NCBI GenBank assembly: GCA_963580285.1
Contig: OY757019.1
Coordinates: forward strand, 64,314,587 to 64,378,586
Origin: Lucinisca nassula
Lineage: Eukaryota; Mollusca; Bivalvia; Lucinida; Lucinidae
DNA: 64,000 nt
Direction: 5' to 3'
The notes under the pieces were generated by a model. It saw nothing but the letters and a program-made list of their open reading frames with translations, was not told the DNA's origin and did not search any database. The position numbers were made by a program, and so were the translations under genes. Positions 22,004-34,770 of this stretch are shown piece after piece. Positions within the stretch are counted from its first letter, which is position 1; every line of letters begins with the position of its first letter.

Positions 22004-23904
22004 CCAGGAGTAGTATAGTACTACCCTTATACGCCTTACTATGATCGGCGATCGGCTCTCTATTATCGGATTGTCATCCCGTCCTTTATGCGTGTACCAT
22101 CTATCGCAACGTCACATCCGTTCGGCCATGTTGATGACGTCACAATGCGCCAATGTTTTCGCGCCACGAAAAAAAAAACGCGCCATTTTTTTCCGCGCGC
22201 TTTCGTTTGGGTTAAGAATACCAAGGATTCATAGTTCTGCATTCTGTCTATCAACAAACCTGCCAAGTGTTTTGATTAATGGTAAGTTTCCTGTATAATC
22301 TATACATTTTAGACACAACTGTCTGGAAACACTTATATCTAAAACCGAGTTGTTATAGTATCAAATACTGTTGGATAAAGTAAAATTTAATAGTGCAGGG
22401 GAAATAAACCTTAATAAATCATTCATTTTTGTGAGGGACGGTGTTTATTTATTTTTGCTTTAATCATCGGTCTGGTTCATACTGACATCTTGCTCTTCCT
22501 CTGCCATCTATCCAAAAAAGAGGACATTGACATTATCCTCCGTGGAATTTAAAAAGGTCAACTGTACTCTTTGGAACCTCATTCATCAAACTTGACAGTG
22601 ATGTCATTGTCATGGAGCAATGTAACGAAATGTTGTTATGCCTTCCGTGACAAAAGGTGTATTTTCTGTCGGAAAATGAACAGATAGGGGAAAACTAAAT
22701 GATTTATACGATAAATATGGGATCTTGCATTGGTGTTCGCGTGTTGTGGAATTTTTTAAGCGAATAAGAGAAAAGGGATAAAATGAAAGTCTTTGCTGAG
22801 TATGTATCCCTTTTCTTCAACGAGATTGATAAACGAAGAAACATAAATTCAATATTCAAGATATTCTCTTTATCAGGCATTTTACTCACGACCCTTTAAC
22901 AAAAGAAGTCAATATCCGCCTCAAGTAATAGTGACGTCGTTAAGGACGTCCTACGTGTAACGTTAACGTTACAGGGCGCATCTAACTTATTGTGTGTTTA
23001 GTCCACTGGTGGATGACCGAATTTAAAATGTGGCATTAACACATTCCAAGACGCGGTGCCATATACAGAAAGTCTCACTCGAGCGGTCATCTCATATGAA
23101 ATTTATGAAACGAGCCTTAGGCGAGTTTTATAAGTTTTATATGAAGTGACCGCGAGTGTGTGATTCTGTTCATCATATGACAACATTAAATGATTTTGAC
23201 AATTATTCCACATAATATGCGTTGTTGACATGGACACCGCCATGACATTACTTAATCCCGCCAGTGTTATCACACGTGTGGTCATGCGACTTTTATTACA
23301 TGACGTTATCCACTGCCTATCAACGATGTCATATGATAAGATAGAGTAACGCATTATTGGCCGATTCATCAGAAATAGAAATTAGTGAAATGTCATCTCA
23401 CATGCTTCATATGAGCGCTCATGCGAAATCCCATATCGGACAGTAACACATCCAGCTCCTATATAATCTGACAGCTTGGCAAGGCATATGTGGCCAATTC
23501 GCACCCTGTTAAGTGTTAGGTGCTGGATGACAGCTGAAACTGTATCAAGCTTCTAGTCGCCTCTTTTATCTCCACATTACAATACTCATGAATAATGGCC
23601 CCGCACTTATGTAAAAAAGCTGCGTCTTCGTACAACAAGTGAGTGGTCATTTCAAGAGTCCAGACTCATTTAAGTCTAACATAACAAAGTTTACATTTTA
23701 CTCCAACCTATTTTACTATGATATTCTTTTATGCATCCTTTTATGTGCCTTTCCACTTTTTTTCCCTTTCTCATTCTCTCACCCTCCACTCATCCGACGG
23801 GAATTTCAGGGATTACATGAATCAAATGGTGCGACTCATTGTGGCATTCGGAGTAAGCTATCAGAGGCTGTCCTGATATTTCTGCACTTTTTATTATGTA
23901 GCAT

Positions 23905-26900
23905 ATGAAGGGTAGTCGCTTTAGATCGGATGGCCTCGGTGGTTTCCTCGGAGTGTCAAACACCATAGGACTAGGCACTGACAAAAAAATTACGGCTAAC
24001 AAGTTTCACTTCTTTCTACTCGCAGTGATACTTACCCATCAGCACACTAACACCAACTATAGTCATTCAGCATTGGGTATAATCACAGCCTTGCAGCGCA
24101 GCAATGAGACGTACAAATACATAAAATGTCCCTATAAGCGAGTATCGTGTCCACCCAGGAAAAATACTGTTTTCAGTCTATACTGCATATCTTCGCTCTC
24201 AGCAGCAGTAATTATATGTTGGATTTTCTCTCTTGTTCTTTTGAGTGGTGATATTGAAACTAATCCCGGTCCAGATTCTGTCGTGGGCTCTGCTAGTGCC
24301 AGTTTTAATAATCTCGACGTATCCATTGATACGCTATCTAACCACCTTAGTATACTCCACTTAAATGTTCAGAGCATCCTGCCAAAGCTCGATTTAATTG
24401 AAGCCGAGGCAGAAGCATACGACGTGCTTGTCTTCTCTGAAAGCTGGCTTAAACCAGACGTAAAAGATGAATCTATCCATATTGAAAACTTCTCACCACC
24501 TTTCAGAGCAGACAGGCGAGATCGTCCTGGAGGCGGAGTTGTAATTTATGTCCGAGAAACTTTTTTATGTAAGCGCAGGAGCGATCTAGAAGTCAGAGGG
24601 CTCGAGGCTTTATGGATTGAACTTGTTATGAAAAAGAAAAAAATACTTATTGGTGGATTTTACAGACCACCCAACAGTAATTCAGAGTATTTCGATCGCA
24701 TAAGCGAAAGCGTTGATAGGGCATTTAATACAAATGTACTGGATATCATTATTCTAGGGGATTTTAATTTCGATATGACCAAGGCAAATAGCAACAAAAT
24801 GACAGAACTAGTCTTACAATACAGCTTGGTGCAAGTAATAAAGAAACCCACTCACTTTACTGAAAGCTCCTCTTCCCTTATAGACCTAATTTTAGTACGT
24901 AACAAATCTAATGTCTTAATGAGTGGTGTAGTAGATCCCTTCATACCAGACCAAGTTAGGTATCATTGCCCGACAATAGTCCTCTTAAAATTCATACGTC
25001 CAACTGTCAAAACGTTTAAAAGAAAGATATGGAACTATAAGCTGGCAGACTTTGATAAGTTTCGAGCAATACTTTCCCGACAAAACCTAATTGACAAGCT
25101 TAACTCAACCGTAGACATTGATGAAAACGTTAAAGACATTTCTACTGCTATACTTTCTGCAGCAAGTGAAAGTATACCCAACAAAACTGTTACAATCAGG
25201 CCTTTGGACCACCCCTGGATAACCTGCCATATTAAAAGCCTCATCCGCCAAAGAAAACGTACCTATAGAAAACATAATAGAACAAACAATATCCATCTCT
25301 GGGAGAAATATAAATGTCTCCGTAACAAAATAGTTAACGAAATAAGAAAATCCAAGAAAGAATATTACGAAAAACTTGACCGTCTACTATCGTGTGAAAC
25401 AACGGACACTAGGCTCTTTTATAAAACATCTAAGCAACTTCTAAATTTAGGGAAAAAATCAAATACCATACCCACACTATTTATGAATAATGAGTGTGCA
25501 GAAAACGATCTCCAAAAAGCCAATATGCTTAATTATTACTTTGCATCTCAGTCAACATTGATAGATGATAACAGGCCATTACCCCAGCTGCCACTTGTTC
25601 AACACACCATTAGAACCATAACTATTTTAGCTGAGGACGTTAAGGATGTCTTATCAAATCTCAATGTAAATAAAGCCTGCGGTCCAGATTTAATTAGTCC
25701 ACGACTCCTAAAAGAAGGAGCTACTCTCATCGCAGAATCTCTCTCTATTATATTTAACCGCTCCTTGGGCAATGTTACTTTCCTGAGCCCTGGAAATATG
25801 GTCACGTTACTCCGATTTACAAGAAAGACGATAAATCAATTCCATCAAACTATAGGCCAATTACACTTCTGAGTCAAATGGGAAAAACGATGGAACGTTG
25901 TATTCACAAGTATCTGTATAACTATATCATGGAAAACCAAATTCTCACCCCATTCCAATCCGGGTTTGTTCAAGGTGACTCAACTGTCTATCAACTATTG
26001 CATATTTATCATGCCTTTTGTGAAGCCGTAGACAATGGTAAGGAAGTCAGGGCCGTATTCTGCGACATCAGTAAGGCCTTTGACAGAGTCTGGCACAGAG
26101 GTTTACTTCATAAGCTATCAGGTATAGGCTGCTCAGGAAAAATAACTTGCTGGTTCTCTAGTTATCTCACTGGACGAAAGCAACGCGTCGTTCTGAATGG
26201 GCAGTCATCCGATTGGTCCATAGTAAACGCAGGCGTGCCCCAGGGATCAATCCTTGGCCCCCTTCTATTTCTACTGTATATCAATGACATTGTCAATGAT
26301 ATAGGCTGCTCAGTCCGACTGTTCGCAGATGACACAAGTCTATACGTTATAGTCGATGCCCCTCAAAGAGCTGCAGATCTCTTAAACACTGACTTACAAT
26401 CTGTAAGTAACTGGGCCCAAAATTGGCTTGTCGATTTCAATGCAAGCAAAACATTATCCATGACTGTTTCTAGGAAAATGAATCTACCCAACCACACTCC
26501 GCTTTGGTTCAACGATGTCACTATAAAAGACACAACTACACATAAGCACCTAGGTCTTACGTTTACAAGCACATGTACATGGTCAACCCATATCGAAAAC
26601 ATTGCTAAGAAAGCCTGGACTAGACTTAACCTTATGAGAGCTCTAAAATTTAGAGTCAGTCGTAGCAAGGATCATCACTGGGGCAACCAAGTTATGTAGT
26701 ATTGATAAGATGCTCTCAGATCTAGGATGGGAATCCCTCCAAAGTCGGAGAGACAAACATAAACTCGTTATCTTTTATAAAATAATGAACGGTCTCACGC
26801 CAAGTTACCTCTCAGATCTTATTCCACCCCTAGTTAGTGAGAGCACTTCATACAACTTTAGAAATTCAACGGATATTCGAACTCTTCAAGCCAATACAAA

Positions 26901-27366
26901 CTTGTTTTACAACTCATTTTTCCCTTCTACAATACGCGCTTGGAATGCTCTGTCTGAAGACGTAAAGCAAGCTCCCTCAGTTACCTCGTTTAAATATCGA
27001 CTCAACAGAAACATCACAAAACCCCCGAAGTATTACAACTCGGGCTCGCGCTTGGGACAAATTCTCCAAGCAAGAATGAGAATGGAATGCAGTTCACTAA
27101 ACTCCCACCTCTACAGAAAAAATATAGTGTCCAATCCAACCTGTCAGTGTGGTGGCTTTGAAAGCGTTCACCACTTCCTTTTTACATGCCCCAGATACGA
27201 GGAATCTCGGCAAAGATACCTGCCCAGCAATATCAACAACTATAACTCTCACGACCTACTTTTTGGCATAGAAACTATGACCTACCACGAAAATGAGACC
27301 CTTTTTGCTAAAGTTCAAGATTATGTCATTCACTCTGGCAGGTTCATTACTAGACCCACAGCCTAG
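23905..27366 (+). pseudogene. LINE endonuclease-reverse transcriptase ORF, one frameshift and one deletion
   Basis: The first part (23905-25872, 655 residues) has a hydrophobic stretch at about 97-115, a 2A-type motif DIETNPGP at 116-123, then an apurinic-type endonuclease: LHLNVQS (Asn154), SESWL (Glu179) and LGDFN. Reverse transcriptase begins near GPDLISPRLLKEG. Near 25790 the frame shifts and continues in 25878-26699 with motif A (SKAFDRV), motif B (VPQGSILGPLL) and catalytic FADD. Near 26655 the frame changes again: VSRS joins ARIITGAT directly, so a stretch of some tens of codons usually containing RPLLEY is missing. The final part (to 27366) has LGWESLQSRR, NSFFPSTIRAWNAL and a CQC-HH-C zinc-type end. 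LINE proteins nick DNA and copy their RNA into it. The 2A motif in related echinoderm elements separates or retargets the N-terminal piece. Confidence 0.9.
24250..24273 (+). promoter_or_regulatory. 2A-type translational recoding motif
   Basis: Codons for DIETNPGP match the 2A consensus D-(V/I)-E-x-N-P-G-P exactly, preceded by the hydrophobic run ICWIFSLVLLSG. At such motifs ribosomes skip the Gly-Pro bond, so the 122-residue leader would be released from the endonuclease-RT protein. Confidence 0.8.
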
Positions 27367-27666
27367 TCGGTTACTAAGTACGCACACAGATAAAATAATA
27401 TTGCCGTCTAATTTATTTGCTCCGGCCCGGTCACGGGATGAGTTTGTGAGATGAATCGGTCTCCTTCAACTACTAGCGTTTCTTTTGCTCTTCTATATGA
27501 AATTTCTCTTTTGAGACATCAGTGACAGCTTGTTAATTAACTCGCGGGCACAGCAACTTTAGCAACTGAAATAGTACAGGAAGTGCCAGTCGCACTATTC
27601 TTCTGAAAAACTGACGTCACTAACACACTAATATGCAAGCGAATGCACTCCTCGTCAGCTGTCACT

Positions 27667-27668
<2 letters not shown>

Positions 27669-27728
<60 letters not shown>
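27669..27728 (+). repeat. (TC)30 microsatellite in the LINE 3' UTR
   Basis: Thirty uninterrupted TC pairs lie between the ORF end (27366) and the LINE 3' end (27937). It may be a family feature or a slippage product. Confidence 0.95.
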
Positions 27729-27732
<4 letters not shown>

Positions 27733-29723
27733 TGGAATTAATCAGCATTGTTATGTGTATTTCTTTCTCTGAAATCACTTGGTTTATATGTACTACAAAA
27801 GCCATTCATTTAATGTAAAATATACTTGTCCCAGGAGATGACTTCTACATAAGCGATACGCTTACTGTCAGATCCTGAAACACCTCTAACTGTATGAAAA
27901 TGTATGTGATTTATATATAAATAAATATTGTTTAAACCAAACTTGACAGGCATCCGGTAACTCGAGACTACGGAATGTCCCGCTAATCTGATCTGGGTCT
28001 ACACTGTTTATTGGCATGTTAAGGGCGATTTAGCGGTCGCTGATCTGGATCTACTTTCTGAAGCGACCTGAATCGTACGGAATTGATCATTTCTCTGTTT
28101 GCAAACGCATTCAGCTCATTTTTTTTAAAACAAACAAAAAAAAAAAAACCCTGTCGAAATAATTTCTGTTTAGTACGGGTCAAGGCTATGAAGGTCATAA
28201 ATGGTCTTGCTTATTTGTATGTGATAGTGTAGTAACGATATGGCTACAAGCTGCGTCTAATCTGGGTCTGCATTCTTATTTGCCAAGACTTTGACCCACC
28301 TAACCTCATAACGATAAGTATAGCGCGGCTTTATTAAACTGGAGTCACGTGGATATAGGAGACGTAAAGCTTCTGCATGTTGGGTCGGCTCCTTCGATAA
28401 CCCGATATATATATAACGCATAGAAAACAGGTAGATCAGGACCTTCACTGTTTGCTCATTATATTTTCGTTTGTTTCCGCATTCTGGGTTTACCATATTT
28501 TTAGTACATAAAATGGATTGTGATAAACGAAGAGTAAAATCTGTTCAGATGTAGCGGTCTCTGATCTGAATCTACACTGAACATAAAGACGGAATGTTGT
28601 AACAAAAAAGAAAAGGGGTTGAATTACGCCCAAATTAAATGATTGTCTAATGTCAACGGGGACAGATACACAAAAGAAATCTAATTAAAGTGGTAACAAT
28701 TCTTCCATTTATCAACCCAGCAGTCTTCTATTCAATATTACTAAGGAATTTAATAACTTTGAAAGTGTTATAAACGCAGAAAAATCTGATCAGATGTAGC
28801 GGTTTATCATCTCTGATCTGAATCTACACTTACATAGATTATGGATTCAAGCTTAATATGCGAATACCACAAATTTATTGCGCTGCGTACCAACGCAGCG
28901 CCATTTGTAATGAGTTTGAGACACGGACTAAGTAATCGTGAAACTTGACTTTTCAATGAAGTAAGCGAATTGTCAGTTACAGGAATTCGCGTTATTGATA
29001 AAATTAAAACACTTTTTTAACAATTTTAATTTGCTACTATATTCATTTATACATTTAAAATCTGAATTTTTGCCATTCGAATTCTATTTTTGATACATTC
29101 TGGATTTTTAATAACGAACTATGTTTTTTGTTTTAATCATCGAAAGGGTATTCGATTTTGATTATTATTTTATTTTCAGTCAGTACAGTCCTGAATATGC
29201 TCCTGATATTTCATTGTTGAATTATCCCAAAATTAAAATTCATTGTTTGAAATGGATGACAGAAGTGTATTTGTGTTTAAAATAGATGACAGTGCTTCTA
29301 CACAGAATGCTACAATCTACGGTTTAAACGTATCCCTTTCGATTCCAATGATTGTTTACTGCGCAATATTTAAGCCTGTTACTACAGCAAATGCTAACCC
29401 TTTCAATCCTGAAGTCCGGCACAGATACTAATGCAAACATGTAGATCCTGATGAGATGGCGCATAATGAGCCACCTTATAGGGATATATAACTTGCTATC
29501 CTGATGACTCTTTTAAGCTAGATACTATATAAAGTAGAATGGACGTGCCCAAAGTCAGTGATGGTAGAGTCCGCTCCGAAAACTCAGGGGTGGAAGGATT
29601 GAAGGGTAAATAAATCAAAGCACTGACAGCATTGATAGGTCGAGTATCTCTTGGTGTAGATTGACAAGAAATATCTTTATAAAAGATATGCGGCGTAGAT
29701 TTAATTGGAAGGTCGTTTAGAAA

Positions 29724-30815
29724 CCAGTGCTTCAGCTGAAGTGCACGACCCGCCGGATGCTTTTAGCTTGATGAGTGTTACCATATATGGGTATGGGCGG
29801 CCATTTTGGTCATGTGACCTGGACCTAAAACGGTTCCCCCAATAAATGCGCCTTATCGTAAGGAGCAAAAATATATTTAATACTTTAGTACTGTATTCTG
29901 AATCGTTTGCAGGATAAAATGAATTCTCACTTTTCCAATACAAAAGCACATGTGTCAAAGTTTGACCTAGGCACAAAGAAGGTCAAGGTCAACCCAGGGT
30001 CACCATTTTAGCAATTTACGATGGGCCTACGTCCCAGATGTTATTTATCAAGTTTCGTGGAAATCTGCCAAGTGGTTCTGGAGAAGACTATTTTGAAGGG
30101 TTTTTACCATATATGGCTTGGCGGCCATTTTGGTCATGTGACCTGGACCCCATGAGCAAATTTTGGTTTCCTCCATCCCATAGAGGCTCCATATGAAATT
30201 TGACCTTAATCAGCCCAACGGTTTCCGAGGAGAAGCAGTTCGAAAATTTTCACATTTTTCGCCTCGGCGAGGCTATACTAAATGGAATGTAATATTTCGC
30301 AAGTTCATTGGTTAGACCTCATTGATACTATCAGTATGCCAAAAATTGTTTAAATATTCCAAGCGGTTAAGTCACTATCACCAATTTTCACAAACGGGTT
30401 ACGGACGGACAGACAGACAGACCATATATGGCTTGGCGGCCATTTTGGTCATGTGACCTGGACCCCATGAGCAAATTTTGGTTTCCCCCATCCCATAGAG
30501 GCTCCATATGAAATTTGACTTCAATCGGCCCAACGGTTTCCGAGGAGAAGCAGTTCGAAAATTTTCACATTTTTTCGCCTCGGCGAGCCTATACTAAATG
30601 GAATATAATTTTTCGTAAGTTCATTGGTTAGATCTCATTGATATCTATCAGTATGCCAAAAATTGTTTAAATATTCCAAGCGGTTAAGTCACTATCACCA
30701 ATTTTCACAAACGGGTTATGGACGGACAGACAGACTGACAGAATGACACGGTGATTTTAGGGCACTCTTAGAAAATCAACCGACTTCAGTCGGTCGCTTT
30801 TTCTGCGGGTCGTGC
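29724..30815 (-). mobile_element. Tandem-array element 2a (two units)
   Basis: Bounded by CCAGTGC, a palindrome CTTCAGCTGAAG and GCACGACCCGC on one side, and by ACCGACTTCAGTCGGT and GCGGGTCGTGC on the other, giving 11-bp inverted ends. The flanks are AA on both sides. Inside are about two units of roughly 320 bp with CATATATGGCTTGGCGGCC and GACGGACAGACAGAC. It is the reversed sister of the element at 53687-55867. A Helentron/pearl-like nature is inferred from structure and insertion site. Confidence 0.65.
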
Positions 30816-31935
30816 AATATGAGCTACAATAGTGACAGCAACAATTGTCTAGCTATGAACTGGTTTACTGTATTCAAACAATTCAGATGTCATGCGAGGA
30901 AAAATAGCTTTGCAGAGGGCGGTGTCCCGCCTGTTTGAGCTAAGGTCAATGTAAAAGGTCAAGGTTAAAAACATGACCTCATTTCAAGAGCATATGATCT
31001 CAAGTATATGCACAACAAATAAGAAAACGTTATCATTTACTGTTTTTGAACACAAATTCTAGGGTTAACATTTCGGGTTGTCGCTATGGTGAACGTAAAC
31101 GCATAGGCGGACGAACAAACGGACGAGCAGACAAACGGACGGAAACTTGATCTTATGTGCACCTAATTAAAACTCAAATTACACTTATTCCTTTTCAGAA
31201 TTTATATAACATTAATGATATTCGAAAATGTCCATTTTGTGTTAAAATGGAGGACATAAAGTATGCTGAAGACAAATGATACACTGCAACTTTTATTTAG
31301 CATATATTGTAAATTAAACATATGTCAATTTGTAATGCGATTATTACATGTTTTTGTCATGCTATATCTCTTTATTGGTTTCATTGGGCAACAGGGCTTG
31401 GGTGTCATTTCATCTCGATATCGGGTAAAAGTCCCACAAACTTGGAAGCAACGTCTCCAAAATGACCTACACAGTGTTGATGGGGACGTTAAACCTCAAA
31501 TCAAACAAACAATTCCTTTCGCAGAAAATTCTTCCTTTCGCGAAAGGAACCTTCCTTTCGCGAAATGGTTCCTTTTGCTATATAGACCAACCACGTGAAA
31601 ATTAGGTCAAAATAGCTATTCACCGCAGCAGTTACAGAATTCACTAGAAACACAATTATACATATGACGTATGGTCATCAAAGGACAAGACGGTGAGCAA
31701 GCCGAAACTGTATATATATTTTTCATTCATGTCTCACATAAAAAAACGAAACATTTCCTACGTTAAAACTTCAGTAAACTGTCGTACTTTTGAGTAGATT
31801 TATTTATGCAAATCATTGACCAATGAAATGGTCATCTCCTTGGAAATGTGGTTTTATTGACCAATGGAATAATGAAAAATGTAGGACAAAAGTAAAACCA
31901 TAACGGCTACGCCGTAAAAAAAGAAAAGGCCCTGA
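30816..31935. other. Copy-B-specific insert remainder
   Basis: It holds a SINE-like 3' part at 31372-31510 (plus; CAACGTCTCCAAAATGACC to GACGTTAAACCTCAAATCA) and an 18-bp perfect palindrome TTCCTTTCGCGAAAGGAA at 31532-31549, followed by a second near-copy. No gene is supported. Confidence 0.5.
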
Positions 31936-32109
31936 AGGGGAACTTGAACTGTTTCGTTTAACCCTTTACCCTAAGCAAACAGTGTAGACCCTGAACAGAC
32001 ACCGCGTTCTGATATGGGTCTACACTGTTTGCAAAACCCAACACATGATTGCAGTCCAGATTCTACAGATAATTCTCTAAGATGTAAATAAGGCGGCTTT
32101 TTTATTTTT

Positions 32110-32610
32110 TTTTTTATTTGAGGTTTAACGTCCCCGTCAACACTGTAAAGGTCATTTTGGAGACGTTGCTTCCAATTTTGTGGGATGTGTACCCGACACT
32201 GAGATGAAATAACATCTCAAGCCATGTCGACCAATGAAACCAATAGGGTTTATAAGCATAGATTGTCCGACTTGCACTGCTTTACAGGCTTAGTTCCTCT
32301 AAGTGGTTTACCAGTCCTCGTGTGGGGTCGGATTTCAGCTCTGCGTGGTAGCATCATGCAGCCCATCTATTTCTTCAAGCCCCGATGGACGGGGGCCGCC
32401 CGACATTGAGATGAAAAGACAACGCAAGACCTGCCACCCAATTAAACCAATAGGGTTTATAAGCATGGACGGGCCGACTCACACCGCCTCGCCTGGGTAG
32501 GCTTATATCCTCTTAGCGGTTTACCAGTACTCGTGTGCGTGTCGGTTTCAGCTCTGCGTGGAAGCATCTGGCCGTCCATCTATTTCTTCAAGCCCCGATG
32601 GGCGGGGGCG
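32110..32610 (-). mobile_element. SINE-like element with duplicated 5' half (copy B)
   Basis: Partner of 13955-14460, with the same tandem head arrangement and the GACGTTAAACCTCAAATAA-type tail at 32120-32135. A hairpin MITE follows at about 32650-32920 (hairpin 32766-32799, one arm degraded). Confidence 0.6.
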
Positions 32611-34057
32611 TTTTTTTTTGTAAATGATCCCTACCTTGATTTCCTAAAAAAACACGCCTATATAATTTTGACCCCCTTAAACCCCACTTTTATATAGTTA
32701 AACTGCAGTTAACGGTGACACTCATTATTTGTTCTTATTTCTGATTAAAATAGCTTGTAGATGCCCGTTAGAACTGCCTCACCGAGGAGGTTCTAACGAG
32801 TAATCACAATCTATATTTTAAACAGAAATATGATAAATATAAGATTTTCTTCTATCTGAAAATTTTCAGTTTTTTTGACGGTAAAATTTTCAATGTATTT
32901 GAATAGGTGTTTTTTGGTAAAGAGTGATAGTCACGTGAGCGCAACGTTGAAAGTGTTGTGCTTAGTAGCTTAGTAAAAGTGTTTTTGTGTGGGTCTGGGA
33001 GGGGTGGAATTAACAGTGATTTCCGACATTGATGGTTACTTCCCATCAGGCACATGACGTAATTGTGACGTCATATCAGTCCCATTTTCCATTGCATAAT
33101 GAATGCTTTAAATAATGTAGTTTAAAATCAGTATGAGAATATCAATAAACCAGCAGGCACACGTCGCAAGGGCAACGTCAACTCTACGTCGGTGCAATGT
33201 CACGACGTTGCACCGACGTAGATGTGACGTTGCATTAAAGTCATGACACGGTGCATCGTGACATTGACATTTGACCGTTGACCTCGAAAATCTATAGTGT
33301 TCATCATCGCTCCACGGGAAACATTTGTGGAATGTTTGATACTTCAATGATGTAGCTTTGTCTTTTATCCTGTTCACAATGTTTTCAATGTCAAGTCCAT
33401 TGTCAACTTGGCATTTGACCCTTGACCTTGAAAATCAATAGGATTTATTCTCTCTCCATAGGGAACATTTATGGAAGGCATGATGCTTCTCCGATGATGG
33501 CATTGTCTTTAATCCTGTTCACAAGTTTCCGGACACACGGACAACCACACAAACACCCACACACGGACGTATGGTCTCGGTCGCAACTTTGTTGCGAGGG
33601 GATAATAACGAACAATCGTGTAATGTGTCATTGACTGGTGACAGATAGATCTCAAAGCTATAATTCTGAAGTCATTCAAAATTCCTAAAGTATCATGTTG
33701 CTTATTTGCGGCGAAATGCTCTTTATGACCTGTTCGCGATGTTTCATACTCTTGTTCCACCTTCTCTGTTTATGATTTGTACTGCCCGCAATTGGGAATG
33801 GCCTTAGAAAACCTTTCCTATAATGAATCGGTACGAAAAGGCTCATTCTCATGTATTAATTTAGGTCCAACCTTTTAAAGACATGCACAATTATGAAATT
33901 TTTTAATGAAATTAAAGGTAAACTAGATCGCGCAGTCGATGGTATACCATCGCAAATACCCGCTTTTTCTATGAAAAACACTAATGACTATGTATTAGCT
34001 ATCCAAAACTACATATAAGTTAAAAAAGTTGCAAAGAACATTCTAACTGATAAGCAA

Positions 34058-34770
34058 AGTTTCAGGAGTGTAACTCTTATAGTTTAGACGATATGGCAAA
34101 GACATACTTTTTTACTTTTGACCTTGGGATCATGTTGAGGTCCACCAAAATTATCCCAATTTATCCTATATTCCAACGGCCATCTAATATCCAAGTTTCA
34201 GAAGTGTAACTATTGGTTCAGAAGTGTAACACCAATAGTTTAGAAATATGGCAAAGTCATACTTTTTGACTTTTGACCTTGGGGTCATGTTGAGGTCGAG
34301 GTCACACCAAAAGTATCCCAATTTATTCTATATTCAAAGGGATATCCAATAACCAAAGTTTCAGAAGTGTAACTCCAATAGTTTAGAAGATATGGCAAAA
34401 TCATACTTTTTGACCTTTGACCTTTGGGTCATGTTGAGATCGAGGCCACACCAAAAGTAGCCCAATATATTCTATATTCCAAGGGCCGTCCAATAACCAA
34501 AGTTTCAGAAGTGTAACTCCGATAGTTTTGAAGATATGACAAAGTCATACTTTTTTACCTTTGACCTTGGGGTCATGTTGAGGTCAAGGTCAAACCAAAA
34601 GTAGCCCAATTTATTCTATATTCCAAGGGTCATCCAAAAACCAAAGTTCCAGAAGTGAAACTCCAAAAGTTTAGAAGATATGGCAAAATAATACTTTTTG
34701 ACCTTTGACCTTGGGGCCATGTTGAGGTCAAGGTCACGCCAAAAGTAGCCCAGTCCCATCTACATTCCAT
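34058..34770 (+). repeat. ~143-bp tandem array, five units (copy B)
   Basis: AGTTTCAGAAGTGTAAC-type units near 34058, 34193, 34359, 34501 and 34640. Copy A has four. A short extra GTTCAGAAGTGTAAC near 34205 marks a partial duplication inside unit two. Confidence 0.7.

Larger units (their letters stand above)
22599..27937 (+). mobile_element. CR1/L2-like LINE with 12-bp target duplication
   Basis: A 5.34-kb insertion flanked by CAAACTTGACAG at 22587-22598 and 27938-27949. Arm R keeps the single uninterrupted copy at 56712-56723 (reverse strand), proving both ends of the insertion. Content in order: a 1.3-kb 5' leader without a convincing ORF1, an ORF with endonuclease and reverse transcriptase (23905-27366), a TC microsatellite and an AT-rich 3' end (TAAATAAATATTG). 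It is not strongly 5'-truncated, but the ORF is broken twice, so it is not autonomous now. Confidence 0.9.
22004..28880 (+). repeat. Inverted duplication, arm L
   Basis: 22004-22598 plus 27950-28880 match the reverse complement of 53414-57304 (arm R), from CCAGG-GTAGTATAGTACTAC to GGATTCAAGCTT. Arm L is interrupted by the LINE. Arm R is interrupted by a tandem-array element. About 24.5 kb of other DNA separates the two arms. The arms share the CTCATAACGATAAGTATAGC and GATCTGGGTCTACACTG phrases with segment S (43.7 and 50.7 kb), so they belong to one broad repeat family. Confidence 0.85.

Noticed and set aside
27669..27728. TC run as the splice pyrimidine tract of a host gene
   Set aside because: It is inside the LINE between the ORF and the 3' target duplication; no exon follows.
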